The position numbers were made by a program, and so were the translations under genes. DNA of 64,000 bases from DASYTH01 sp035762905 (GTDB lineage Bacteria > Actinomycetota > Actinomycetes > Mycobacteriales > Pseudonocardiaceae), in assembly GCF_035762905.1 (NCBI RefSeq), contig NZ_DASUCC010000035.1:62001-126000 (forward strand), given 5' to 3'. The first letter of the stretch is position 1. Each line of letters starts with the position of its first letter. The notes below the pieces were generated by a model that saw only the letters and a program-made list of their open reading frames with translations, was not told the origin of the DNA and ran no database searches. Of this stretch, positions 33,591 to 41,294 are shown one piece after another.

Positions 33591-34325
33591 TCAGCGCGCG
33601 AGGTTAGGCGCGGTGCCGCCGCTCGGTGCGCTGCCGGTGGTCGGCACGGTTCCGGTGGGTGTCGGTGCCGGCTGAGTCGAGGTCGGCACCTCGCGCGGCG
33701 GTGGCGCCTGGGCCGGGCGCTCGGACGGGAAGTTGCGGCAGGCAGGGTTGTCCGCGATCCGCCTGCGCTGATCGGCGATGCGCTGCTCGGCCTGCTGCCG
33801 CTCGATCGTGGCGACCTGCGCGGCCAGCCGCAGCCGCTCCAACTCCTGCTGCGAGATCGCGTTCCGGCGGGCCAACTGCAGGCCCACGTTGTACTCCTCG
33901 ATGGCCAGCCGCTCGAGTTCCCGGCGCAGCGGCAGCTCGTCGATGAGCCGGTTGAGCTCCAACGCCAGCGCGATGCACGCCTTGTTCGCGGCGTTGCCGA
34001 GGTTGTTGCGGCACGCCGCCTCGGCGTACTTGGCCGCGTTGAGCCGGATGCCGGCCTGGTGCAGGGCCCGCTCGGCGGCGCGCAGCTCCGACATCGATGC
34101 GGCACCGCGCGCGACGAGTTGCGCGGTCCGGTCGTAGTCTCTTCGGGCCTGGTCGAACTCGAGTTGCTGCCGCTGGATCTCGAGCTTCTCCACCTGGCAC
34201 ACGTCGGCATTGGCCGGAACATTCGGATAGACGTCGGTCGGGGTGACCGGTGCGGCCAGCGCGACCGCCGTGGCTGCCGTGAACATCACGGCCACCGGCG
34301 CCACGATCTTGATGAGCAGCTTCAC
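33591..34325 (-). CDS. Secreted coiled-coil protein with HlyD-hairpin-like repeats
   Basis: A 244-residue protein with a signal peptide (KIVAPVAVMFTAATAVALAAP) and no membrane anchor. Residues 42-190 form a long coiled coil rich in Gln, Arg and Ala. Two segments, QLVARGAASMSELRAAERAL and LARRNAISQQELERLRLAA, match the turn region of HlyD/MFP hairpins (R-G-A-x-S-x-x-E-L). The lipoyl and barrel domains of true membrane fusion proteins are missing. The tail is Pro/Thr/Gly-rich and probably disordered. A free-standing periplasm-side coiled-coil adaptor is suggested. Confidence 0.75.
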   Translation of the reverse strand: MKLLIKIVAPVAVMFTAATAVALAAPVTPTDVYPNVPANADVCQVEKLEIQRQQLEFDQARRDYDRTAQLVARGAASMSELRAAERALHQAGIRLNAAKYAEAACRNNLGNAANKACIALALELNRLIDELPLRRELERLAIEEYNVGLQLARRNAISQQELERLRLAAQVATIERQQAEQRIADQRRRIADNPACRNFPSERPAQAPPPREVPTSTQPAPTPTGTVPTTGSAPSGGTAPNLAR

Positions 34326-34444
34326 CTGAGGTTCCTTTCCCGGACTGGAGCGGGGACGGCGCGCACAGCGTGGCGCATCCCCCGTCGCGGGAAACGGTCC
34401 GGAGCGAAGCGGTCACCGAAAGGTAAGAACTCCAAGCAACCTAC

Positions 34445-34480
34445 GACGTCGCCGGCACCCATGCGGGCGCCGGCGACGTC
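34445..34480 (-). terminator. Hairpin after the aldose epimerase gene
   Basis: GACGTCGCCGGC (34445-34456) pairs perfectly with 34469-34480 around a 12-base loop, 15 bases past the stop of the reverse-strand epimerase gene. The remaining gap to the coiled-coil gene (34326-34444) shows nothing else. Confidence 0.75.
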
Positions 34481-34495
34481 AGCGGGGTCGCGCGG

Positions 34496-35674
34496 TCAGC
34501 GGGTCGTGGAGAACTGGTAGATCGTGGTGGTCTGGTAGGTCTGGTTGGGGCGCAGCACCGTGGTGGGGAACTGCGGCTTGTTCGGCGAGTCCGGGAAGTG
34601 CTGGGTCTCCAGGGCGAAACCGTCGGTCTGGCGGTACACCCGGCCGCTGGTGCCGACCAGCGTGCCGTCCAGGAAGTTGCCGGAGTAGAACTGGATTCCC
34701 GGCTCGGTGGTGCGGATCGAGAGCACCCGGCCGGACTCCGGGTCGACCACCGTCGCCGCCTGCTCGAGCTGGCGGAAGGTGTTGTCGCGCCGGTCGAGCA
34801 CGTAGTTGTGATCGTAGCCCTGGCCGATCACCAGCTGCTCGAAGTTGTTCCGGATCCGCTCACCGATCGCGGTCGAGCGCCGGAAGTCCATCGGGGTACC
34901 GGCCACCGGGTCGAGCGTTCCGGTGGGGATCAGCGTGGTGTCCACCGGGGTGTAGCGGCTGGCGTTGACGGTCAGCTTGTGGTCCTCGATGGTTCCGCTG
35001 CCCTCACCGGCCAGGTTGAAGTAGGTGTGGTTGGTCAGGTTGACGATGGTCGCGGCGTCGGTGGTGGCCCGGTAGTCCATCCGGATCTCGTTGTCCCTGG
35101 TCAACCGGTAGGTGACGGTGGTGGTCAGGGTTCCGGGGTAGTTCTCCTCACCGGCCGGGCTGACATAGGTCATCCGCAGGCCGACCGTGTCCCGCTCGCG
35201 GAACTCGGTGGTCGTCCAGATCCGCTTGTCGAAGCCGACGTTGCCGCCGTGCAGATGGTTGACCCCGTTGTTCTGGGCGAGTTGGTAGGTGACGTTGTCG
35301 AGGGTGAACCGGCCATTGGCGATCCGGTTGGCATAGCGCCCGGTGATGCATCCGAAGTACGGGCTGCGCTCGATGTAGTCGGTGAGGTTGTTGAAGCCGA
35401 GGGCCACGTTTCCGGTGCGGCCCCGGCGGTCCGGCACCTCGATGGTCTGGATGATCCCGCCGTAGGTGAGCACCCGGATCCGCATGCCGTTGCCGTTGCT
35501 GAGCGTGAAGCGGTCGACCCGGGTGCCGTCCGGCATCGTGCCGAAGACGTCCCGGTCGATCCGGGGTGGGTTCGCGCCGGCCGCGGGCGGCGCGGCCGGG
35601 CCTAATGCGGCAAGCCCGGACATCAACAGCACGGTCGCCGTGACGTTGCCGGCCATGCGGGTGAACCGTCTCAT
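34496..35674 (-). CDS. Secreted aldose 1-epimerase (galactose mutarotase)
   Basis: A 392-residue GalM-family enzyme with an N-terminal signal peptide (VLLMSGLAALGPAAPPAAGA). Conserved blocks: GCITGRYANRIANGRF, NGVNHLHGGNVGFDK (His), LTNHTYFNLAGEGSG (His acid), GYDHNYVLD, and GFALETQHFPDSPN with the Glu base. It interconverts alpha and beta anomers of galactose, arabinose or glucose released by secreted enzymes. An extracellular mutarotase fits the arabinan locus. An IclR-type operator lies 15 bases upstream of its start. Confidence 0.92.
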   Translation of the reverse strand: MRRFTRMAGNVTATVLLMSGLAALGPAAPPAAGANPPRIDRDVFGTMPDGTRVDRFTLSNGNGMRIRVLTYGGIIQTIEVPDRRGRTGNVALGFNNLTDYIERSPYFGCITGRYANRIANGRFTLDNVTYQLAQNNGVNHLHGGNVGFDKRIWTTTEFRERDTVGLRMTYVSPAGEENYPGTLTTTVTYRLTRDNEIRMDYRATTDAATIVNLTNHTYFNLAGEGSGTIEDHKLTVNASRYTPVDTTLIPTGTLDPVAGTPMDFRRSTAIGERIRNNFEQLVIGQGYDHNYVLDRRDNTFRQLEQAATVVDPESGRVLSIRTTEPGIQFYSGNFLDGTLVGTSGRVYRQTDGFALETQHFPDSPNKPQFPTTVLRPNQTYQTTTIYQFSTTR

Positions 35675-35688
35675 GAGGACACCTCCGC

Positions 35689-35704
35689 GTTCGGTATTTC
35701 GAAC
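35689..35704. promoter_or_regulatory. IclR-type operator upstream of the epimerase gene
   Basis: GTTCG-GTATTT-CGAAC has perfect 5-bp arms, 15 bases before the reverse-strand epimerase ATG. A degenerate second copy begins at 35709 (TTCGGTATGTCCGA), one helical turn or two away from the first. Same site class as 28847 and 38228. Confidence 0.65.
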
Positions 35705-35819
35705 AAGATTCGGTATGTCCGACCGCAGAGTGACGCTAGTGGGGTCCGAAATGGGGTGTCAACAGCCCCAATGAAGATCGCCTGCCCAAAACGCTTGCCC
35801 CAGGTCGTAGCCTCGGGGT

Positions 35820-37331
35820 ATGCGAGGGGTTGCTGTCCTGATTTCCGTATTCGCCGCCATTGCCTCCGTCACCGCAGTTCCGCCTGCCGCCGCCGAACCC
35901 GCCGGATCGCTCGACTGGGGTCCGTGTCCGGAGCTGGCGTTGCCGTCGCCCCAGTTACAGTGTGCGACCCTGGACGTCCCGCTGGACTACCGGAACCCGA
36001 GCGGCGCCACGATCGAAGTGGCGGTGTCCCGGTTGGCCAGCCCGAACCCGGCCAAGCGGCGCGGAGTTCTGCTGATGAACCCGGGCGGCCCGGGCGGCGA
36101 GGGACTGGATCTGCCGGTCGCGTTCGCCATCCTGGCCGAGCCGGAGGTCGCCGAGTCCTACGACCTGATCGGCTTCGATCCGCGTGGAATGCAGTACAGC
36201 ACGCCGGTCACCTGCCAGTTCCCGCCCGAGCTGCAGACGACCAACGTCCCGCCGTACGCACGCGACGCGGCCGACGTCCGGCGGCGGGCCGTGGAGGTGG
36301 CCGGGATCGCGCGGCTGTGCGGCGATTCGCCGACGGCGGCGATCCTGCCGCACATCAGCACCGCGAACACGGCCAGGGACATGGACCGGATCCGGGCCGC
36401 GCTCGGCGAGCCGACGATCTCCTACTGGGGCCTGTCCTACGGCACCTACCTCGGCGCGGTGTACGCGACGCTGTTCCCGCACCGCACGGACCGGATCGTG
36501 CTGGACAGCGCGGTCGGCCCCGAAGGCTTCGACGTGACCGCCTCGCGCCGGCTCGCCCTCGGGTTCCAGATCCGGTTCCCCGACTTCGCCGCCTGGGCCG
36601 CACAGCGGGACGCCACCTATGGCCTCGGCGCCACCCCGGCCGCGATCACGGCCAAGTACTTCGAACTGGCCACGCGGCTCGACCGCGAGCCGTTCCAAGG
36701 GGCGGACGGCGCGCTGTTCCGCACGTTCACGTTCAGCCGGCTCTACGACGACCGGACCTTCCCCGAACTGGCCGAGGTCTGGCAGGCGGTCGACGCCGCC
36801 GGCCCGCTACCCGGCAGGGCGTTGGCCGCACAGGACATCGAGAACGTCCTGGCTTCCCAGCTGCACGTGATCTGCAACGACACCGAATGGCCCGAGTCGG
36901 TGCGCACCTACCAGCACAGCGTGGCCGTCGACCGGATCCGGTTCCCGATGTTCGGTGCCGCGGCGGCGAACATCTGGCCGTGCGCGTTCTGGCCGATCGA
37001 TCCGGTCGAACGTCCGGTGCGCATCGACGACCGCGGCCCGGCCAACATCCTGATCATGGAGAACCTGCGCGACCCGGCCACCCCGCTACCCGGCGCGGTC
37101 GAGCTGCGGCTGGCATTCGGCCACCGCGCCCGGCTGGTCACGGTGGACCAGGGCGGTCACGGCGTGTACCTGCTGTCGGCCAGCGCCTGCGGCAACGACA
37201 TGGTCAGCGAGTTCCTGCTCACCGGCCGGCGCCCGGCCCGGGACACGTTCTGCCCACGGGAGACCGGCGCAACCGCGACCCGGGACGTGCGCCCGCTCGC
37301 CGCGCTGCTGCGTCCGTTGGGTCAGCGGTAG
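35820..37331 (+). CDS. Secreted alpha/beta hydrolase, TAP-like peptidase
   Basis: A 503-residue exported hydrolase. Signal peptide ends near PPAAAEPAG. The fold is that of Streptomyces SlpD/SlpE and tripeptidyl aminopeptidases: YRNPSGATIEVAVSRL, MNPGGPGGEG oxyanion region, nucleophile Ser in YWGLSYGTYLGAVYA, then the TAP C-terminal domain with Asp in NLRDPATPLPGA and His in DQGGHGVYL. It probably removes short peptides from exported proteins or degrades extracellular peptides. Ends 10 bases inside the convergent IclR gene. Confidence 0.9.
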   Translation: MRGVAVLISVFAAIASVTAVPPAAAEPAGSLDWGPCPELALPSPQLQCATLDVPLDYRNPSGATIEVAVSRLASPNPAKRRGVLLMNPGGPGGEGLDLPVAFAILAEPEVAESYDLIGFDPRGMQYSTPVTCQFPPELQTTNVPPYARDAADVRRRAVEVAGIARLCGDSPTAAILPHISTANTARDMDRIRAALGEPTISYWGLSYGTYLGAVYATLFPHRTDRIVLDSAVGPEGFDVTASRRLALGFQIRFPDFAAWAAQRDATYGLGATPAAITAKYFELATRLDREPFQGADGALFRTFTFSRLYDDRTFPELAEVWQAVDAAGPLPGRALAAQDIENVLASQLHVICNDTEWPESVRTYQHSVAVDRIRFPMFGAAAANIWPCAFWPIDPVERPVRIDDRGPANILIMENLRDPATPLPGAVELRLAFGHRARLVTVDQGGHGVYLLSASACGNDMVSEFLLTGRRPARDTFCPRETGATATRDVRPLAALLRPLGQR

Positions 37332-38092
37332 CCGAGCCGGCGGGACAGGGCGTCGGCGCCGGAGCGCACCAGCTCGGTCCACTCCTCCCGGGACCGGTCG
37401 TCCCACCGGATGTTGGGCACCGAGATGCTCATCGCCGCGACCATCGCACCGGACCGCTCGTAGACCGGCGCGGCCACGCAGTGCACGGCCGTGTTGGACT
37501 CGCAGTCGTCGTAGGCGATCCCGGCCTTGCGGACCGCGGCCAGGTGGGTGCGCAGCTTGGTCGGCGAGGTGATGCTGCGCGGGGTCATGGCCAGCAGCGT
37601 GCGGTTGCGCGGGTACAGCGCGTCCAGTTCGTCGGAGCCCAGTCCGGAGAGCAGCATTTTGCCCACACCGGTGCAGTGCGCGGGCAGCCTGCGGCCGACC
37701 GCGGACACCATGCGCACCGGATGCGTGCTGTCCATCTTCGCGATGTAGACGACCTCGGTGCCCTCGAGCAGTGCCACGTGGACCGTCTCGTCGCAACTCG
37801 CGGCGACCTCCTGCGCGACCTGCTGTGCCTCATGGGAAATGTCCAGCCGCTCGGCAAAGCTGCTGCCGAGCAGGAACAGCCGCAATCCCAGGCGGTACCG
37901 GGTCGGCTGGCCGGGAATCGGAATCAGGTAGGAGCGGTCGGCCAGGGTGGTGACCAGTTCGTGCACCGTGGTCCGCGGCAGGCCAAGCCGCTCGGTGATC
38001 TCCGGGGCGGAAATTTCGGGAGTGTCCAGCAGAAGCTCGAGGATGTCCAGGGCACGACCGACCGCCGGAACCGCGCGACCCAACGGCGTCAC
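37322..38092 (-). CDS. IclR-family transcriptional regulator, likely arabinan/galactose regulator
   Basis: A 256-residue regulator. The N-terminal winged helix is AVPAVGRALDILELL to LGLPRTTVHELVTTLADRSYL; the C-terminal effector domain has HVALLEGTEVVYIAKMD, PAHCTGVGKMLLS and VAAPVYERSGAMVAAMSIS. Divergent from the TIM-barrel gene at 38256, whose promoter carries TTCGGTATTTCGAA. The same palindrome precedes the aldose epimerase and the GH43 operon, so this protein is the natural candidate for binding all three. Effector unknown; arabinose, arabinobiose or galactose are plausible. Confidence 0.9.
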   Translation of the reverse strand: MTPLGRAVPAVGRALDILELLLDTPEISAPEITERLGLPRTTVHELVTTLADRSYLIPIPGQPTRYRLGLRLFLLGSSFAERLDISHEAQQVAQEVAASCDETVHVALLEGTEVVYIAKMDSTHPVRMVSAVGRRLPAHCTGVGKMLLSGLGSDELDALYPRNRTLLAMTPRSITSPTKLRTHLAAVRKAGIAYDDCESNTAVHCVAAPVYERSGAMVAAMSISVPNIRWDDRSREEWTELVRSGADALSRRLGYR

Positions 38093-38227
38093 CTCGTCGA
38101 ATGGGGTACGAAATGTTGGACGGGAGCTTAGGTAAGGCGGGACTGAGCTGTCAAAACGCCGGTAGTGGATCTTGACCCAGCGACCCGGCAGCCCGTAGAT
38201 TCGACGGTAATTCGAAGTCGAACGGAT

Positions 38228-38243
38228 TTCGGTATTTCGAACA
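38228..38243. promoter_or_regulatory. IclR-type operator in the IclR/TIM-barrel divergent gap
   Basis: TTCG-GTATTT-CGAA with trailing CA, 12 bases before the GTG at 38256 and 135 bases from the IclR start. An extra TTCG-AAGT-CGAA element lies at 38211-38222. The third copy of the same operator in 10 kb. Confidence 0.65.
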
Positions 38244-38255
38244 AGGAGGGGGCGG

Positions 38256-39113
38256 GTGCCACGCTTCCCGGACGGCGCGCATTACCGGGTGGAGATCCCC
38301 AGCGTCGAGGGGCCACGGTGTCTCGACGCGGTACTGACCGAGGCGGACCGGCTCGAGGTGCCGGTCTCCCGCGTGTCGCAGGGCAGCGGCGTGGGCCTGA
38401 TGACCGATGCGGACATCGGCGAGATGGTCAAGCTGGCCGCCGCGGCCGGTGTCGAGCTGAGCCTGTTCGCCCGGCCGTGCGCGGCCTGGGGCACGTCGGC
38501 CATGGCTCGCACCCCGGCCGGTGCGGTGCTCGCGCCAACGGCGTGGGGCCAGGATCAGCTGTCCGCGGTGATGGACGAGATCCGGCGGGCCGCCGATCTC
38601 GGTGTGCGCAGCGTGCTGGTGTCCGACCTCGGGGTGCTGGCCACGCTGGGCCGGCTGCGCGCGGCCGGTGAGCTGCCGGCCGACCTGCAGGCGAAGGTGT
38701 CGGTGATGCTGCCGGTGGCCAACCCGGCCACCGCCGAGGTGCTGGTCGGGCTGGGCGCGAACACGCTGAACCTGCCGACCGACCTGAGCCTGGCGCAGAT
38801 CGCCGAGATCCGGGCCGCGGTCGACGTCCCGCTGGACGTCTACGTCGAGGCGCCGGACAACCTCGGCGGGTTCGTGCGGCACCACGAGCTGCCCCGGCTG
38901 GTCGAGCTGGCCGCGCCGGTCTACACCAAGTTCGGGCTGCGCAACGCGCCGGACGTGTACCCGTCCGGCAGCCACCTCGAGGACCTCACCGTCGGCCTGT
39001 CCCGGGAACGCGTCCGCCGCGCCCGGCTCGGATTGGACCTGTTGCACCGCTCCGGAAGCACGGCGATCTGCTCACCCCCCGGCGCCGCCGGGCTCGCCCT
39101 GCCCGTCCCCTGA
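38256..39113 (+). CDS. U32-peptidase-like TIM-barrel protein
   Basis: A 285-residue protein from GTG at 38256 after AAGGAGGGGG. It begins MPRFPDGAHYRVEIPSVEG and has barrel-like strands with VSRVSQGSGVGLMTD, RSVLVSDLGVLATLGRL, GANTLNLPTDLSLAQIA and PLDVYVEAPDNLGGFVRHHE, ending in VYTKFGLRNAPDVYPSG. Similar actinobacterial proteins are labelled U32 peptidase, but the layout suits an aldolase/isomerase or lyase just as well. Its operator matches those of the arabinan genes, so an intracellular sugar-acid or sugar-phosphate step is plausible. Function not established. Confidence 0.75.
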   Translation: MPRFPDGAHYRVEIPSVEGPRCLDAVLTEADRLEVPVSRVSQGSGVGLMTDADIGEMVKLAAAAGVELSLFARPCAAWGTSAMARTPAGAVLAPTAWGQDQLSAVMDEIRRAADLGVRSVLVSDLGVLATLGRLRAAGELPADLQAKVSVMLPVANPATAEVLVGLGANTLNLPTDLSLAQIAEIRAAVDVPLDVYVEAPDNLGGFVRHHELPRLVELAAPVYTKFGLRNAPDVYPSGSHLEDLTVGLSRERVRRARLGLDLLHRSGSTAICSPPGAAGLALPVP

Positions 39114-39377
39114 GATCCGGGGCAGGATCACGGTCGGATACTGGCCCCGGTCATCCGGCCGGATCGGACTGAACTCGCGGTCGTCGGTCGGCCAGTTCAG
39201 CCGCACCCCCGCCCGGCGCTCGGCCGCGTCGTCCAGCAACTCGGCCACCGTGATCGCCTCCCCCTGTCCTCGGAACACGTGCATCTGTGCGGTGCGCTTG
39301 TCAGCCACCAGGCAGCAGATCGCCCAGGCGAGCCCCACCGCCAACGCACCCGAGGCGAAGGCCAGCACCCCGGTCAA
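39072..39377 (-). CDS. Small single-TM protein, coupled to the AMED_5909-like gene
   Basis: About 101 residues from TTG at 39377, which overlaps the upstream stop as TTGA; a GTG nine bases later is the alternative. One transmembrane helix (VLAFASGALAVGLAWAICCLV) is followed by a soluble tail with ITVAELLDDAAERRAGVRL and a Pro/Gly-rich end. Its last 42 bases overlap the TIM-barrel gene in the antisense direction. No family recognised; it probably works with the small protein encoded just before it. Confidence 0.6.
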   Translation of the reverse strand: MTGVLAFASGALAVGLAWAICCLVADKRTAQMHVFRGQGEAITVAELLDDAAERRAGVRLNWPTDDREFSPIRPDDRGQYPTVILPRISGDGQGEPGGAGG

Positions 39378-39616
39378 CCCGCCGACATCTTCCGGGCGAT
39401 GGTGTCGGCCTCTTCCCGTTCCAGCTGCGCCCAATAGAGCGCCTCATGATGGTGGAACCGGTCGACGTCGGCCATCTCGGCGTACACCCGCGCGGCCAGC
39501 AACCGGTAGTTCCGCCACGCCGTCAGCGAAGCCTGCCGGGCGGGCCGAATCTTCATCAGCGCCTCGTGCGCCTCGGCCAGGGTGTTCGGCGTCGAGGTCA
39601 GGCCGGTCCGTTGCAC
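39374..39616 (-). CDS. AMED_5909-like small protein
   Basis: About 80 residues from GTG at 39616 (TTG at 39637 also open). The sequence QRTGLTSTPNTLAEAHEALM, then RLLAARVYAEMADVDRFHHHEALYWAQLEREEA, resembles the AMED_5909 family of small actinobacterial proteins often found beside XRE/DUF397 genes. All-helical, with a conserved HHHEAL patch that could bind metal. Divergent from the XRE regulator across a 131-bp gap. Confidence 0.6.
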   Translation of the reverse strand: MQRTGLTSTPNTLAEAHEALMKIRPARQASLTAWRNYRLLAARVYAEMADVDRFHHHEALYWAQLEREEADTIARKMSAG

Positions 39617-39747
39617 ATCTAGCAGAGTAACTTTCAAATCAGCTAGGCCTATAGTTCTCGCCGTAGCACGATCGGGTGGAAGATCGGCCCCGGCACACGC
39701 TTCGCCGGCAGACTGTCCGGCGACTGGCGAACGAGAAAGGCGGCCCG

Positions 39748-40608
39748 GTGGCGGAACGAAGCGATCCCCCGGCCCTGCGGTGGCTGATCGGCGTCGAACT
39801 GACCAACTACCGCAAGCAGTCCGGAGTGTCCCAAGCCGTCGCCGCCAAAGCCCTCGGCATCTCGGCGGGCATGGTCGGCCACTTCGAGGCCGGCAGGTAC
39901 TTTCCGGCCCCCGAACAGATCGCCACCATGCTCGACCTCTACGGCGCCCCCAAATACGACGTCGAGCGCCTGTCAGCCTTGGCCGGCCGCGCCGGCCAAA
40001 GCAGTTGGCTGGCCCGCTGGAACGACATCCTCCCCGACTGGGCCAAAACCTACGTCGGCCTCGAAGGCCTGGCCTCACACGTGATCACCTACATGCCGCT
40101 GGTCCTCCCCGCCCTCGTGCAGACCAAGGAGTATTCGGCCGGGGTGACCTCACCAAGCGCGCGGGTGCGACCGGACCAGCAGGAGCGCCTGGTCGGCCTG
40201 CGCATGGAACGCCAACAGCGGCTGTTCAACGATGACCATCCGCTCCGGCTCACCGCGCTCATCGAGGAATCCATCCTGGACCGACCGATCGGCGGCGACA
40301 ACGCCCGGCACGTCATGCGCGACCAACTCCGCCACCTGATCGACCTGTCGAAACGCCACAACGTCGAGATCCTGATCCTGCCGATCGCCATCGGCCGCCA
40401 TGATGGCCTGGAGGGCCAGTTCACCGTGCTGCACTTCGATCAGGCGCAGCCGGTCGGCTATGTCGGAATCCCCGATGACGCCGTGTACATCCAAGATCAG
40501 CATCAGGTCGAGAAGTACACTAAGAGCGCGGAACTCTTGCGCTCCATTGCGTTGTCGCAGCCGCAATCCGTCGCAGCGATCACGGCCCGGCTGGCAGCGC
40601 TCGATTGA
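39748..40608 (+). CDS. XRE-family regulator with DUF5753 domain
   Basis: A 286-residue protein from GTG at 39748, with AAAGG upstream. The helix-turn-helix is LTNYRKQSGVSQAVAAKALG followed by ISAGMVGHFEAGRYFP; the rest is DUF5753 (ALVQTKEYSAGV, RMERQQRLF, LTALIEESILDRPIGG, FDQAQPVGYVG). Such XRE-DUF5753 proteins are paired with DUF397 proteins in many actinomycetes and control morphology or antibiotic genes (the BldB/WhiJ-type systems). Followed 20 bases later by a DUF397 gene. Confidence 0.92.
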   Translation: MAERSDPPALRWLIGVELTNYRKQSGVSQAVAAKALGISAGMVGHFEAGRYFPAPEQIATMLDLYGAPKYDVERLSALAGRAGQSSWLARWNDILPDWAKTYVGLEGLASHVITYMPLVLPALVQTKEYSAGVTSPSARVRPDQQERLVGLRMERQQRLFNDDHPLRLTALIEESILDRPIGGDNARHVMRDQLRHLIDLSKRHNVEILILPIAIGRHDGLEGQFTVLHFDQAQPVGYVGIPDDAVYIQDQHQVEKYTKSAELLRSIALSQPQSVAAITARLAALD

Positions 40609-40628
40609 CGGCTGGAAGGAGCCTCCCG

Positions 40629-41123
40629 ATGCCCACCGCACCCCGTAGCCTTCGGTGGCGGACGTCAAGCTTCAGCAGCAACGGACCGAACTGCGTGCAG
40701 GTCGCCCACGACCTCACGGCCCTCCGCGATTCCAAGAACCCCACCGGCCCCATCCTGCAGGCCAACCTCCGCACCTTCCTCGGCGCGGTCCGGTGGCGGG
40801 TCTCAAGCTTCAGCAGCAACGGCACGAACTGTGTCGAAGTCGCCCACGACCTCACCGCCCTCCGCGACTCCAAGAACCCCACCGGCCCGGTCCTGCAGGC
40901 CAACCTCCGCACCTTCCTGCGCGCCGTTCAGGACGGACCGGATCACCTCCGGTGGCGAACCTCCAGCTTCAGCAGCAACGGCCCCGACTGCGTCGAAGTC
41001 GCCCACGACCTCACCGCCCTGCGCGACTCCAAGAACCCGACCGGCCCCCTCCTGCGCGCCGACCTCCGCCACCTCTTACAAGCCGTACAGACAATCGAGT
41101 TCCGCCCAACCGCGACCCGCTGA
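40629..41123 (+). CDS. Triple DUF397 protein
   Basis: A 164-residue protein made of three tandem DUF397 units, each starting RW(R)xSSFSSNGxxCVxVAHDL and ending LxAxLRxxLxAV. The ATG at 40629 follows GGAAGGAG; the TTG at 40605 overlapping the previous stop is less likely. DNA repeats are offset by 138 and then 159 bases, the difference being a seven-residue linker after unit 2. Most DUF397 proteins carry one unit. DUF397 partners antagonise or assist the adjacent XRE-DUF5753 regulator, so three units could bind three regulator protomers. Confidence 0.9.
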   Translation: MPTAPRSLRWRTSSFSSNGPNCVQVAHDLTALRDSKNPTGPILQANLRTFLGAVRWRVSSFSSNGTNCVEVAHDLTALRDSKNPTGPVLQANLRTFLRAVQDGPDHLRWRTSSFSSNGPDCVEVAHDLTALRDSKNPTGPLLRADLRHLLQAVQTIEFRPTATR

Positions 41124-41152
41124 CCCACGCCACGGCTCGTGTCCCGGCCCCG

Positions 41153-41174
41153 GCCGCAGGCCGGCGCCTGCGGC
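41153..41174 (+). terminator. Hairpin after the DUF397 gene
   Basis: GCCGCAGGC (41153-41161) pairs with 41166-41174 around a 4-base loop and is followed by a T-rich GATCTTTGTT. Placed 30 bases after the stop, it looks like an intrinsic terminator. Confidence 0.75.
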
Positions 41175-41277
41175 GATCTTTGTTCGCTGCCGCCTCGATT
41201 GCTGTGGCCGACAGGGGCGCCGACCATCTCGCCGAACGCGCGGCAGGCCGGTTCCGGGACAGGACCGACCGTGCACA

Positions 41278-41293
41278 GACCGGCGCACCGGTC
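41278..41293 (-). terminator. Short hairpin after the KH-domain gene
   Basis: GACCGG pairs with CCGGTC around CGCA, directly past the stop codon of the reverse-strand gene that ends at 41295. Six base pairs only, so weak. Confidence 0.4.
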
Positions 41294-41294
41294 C

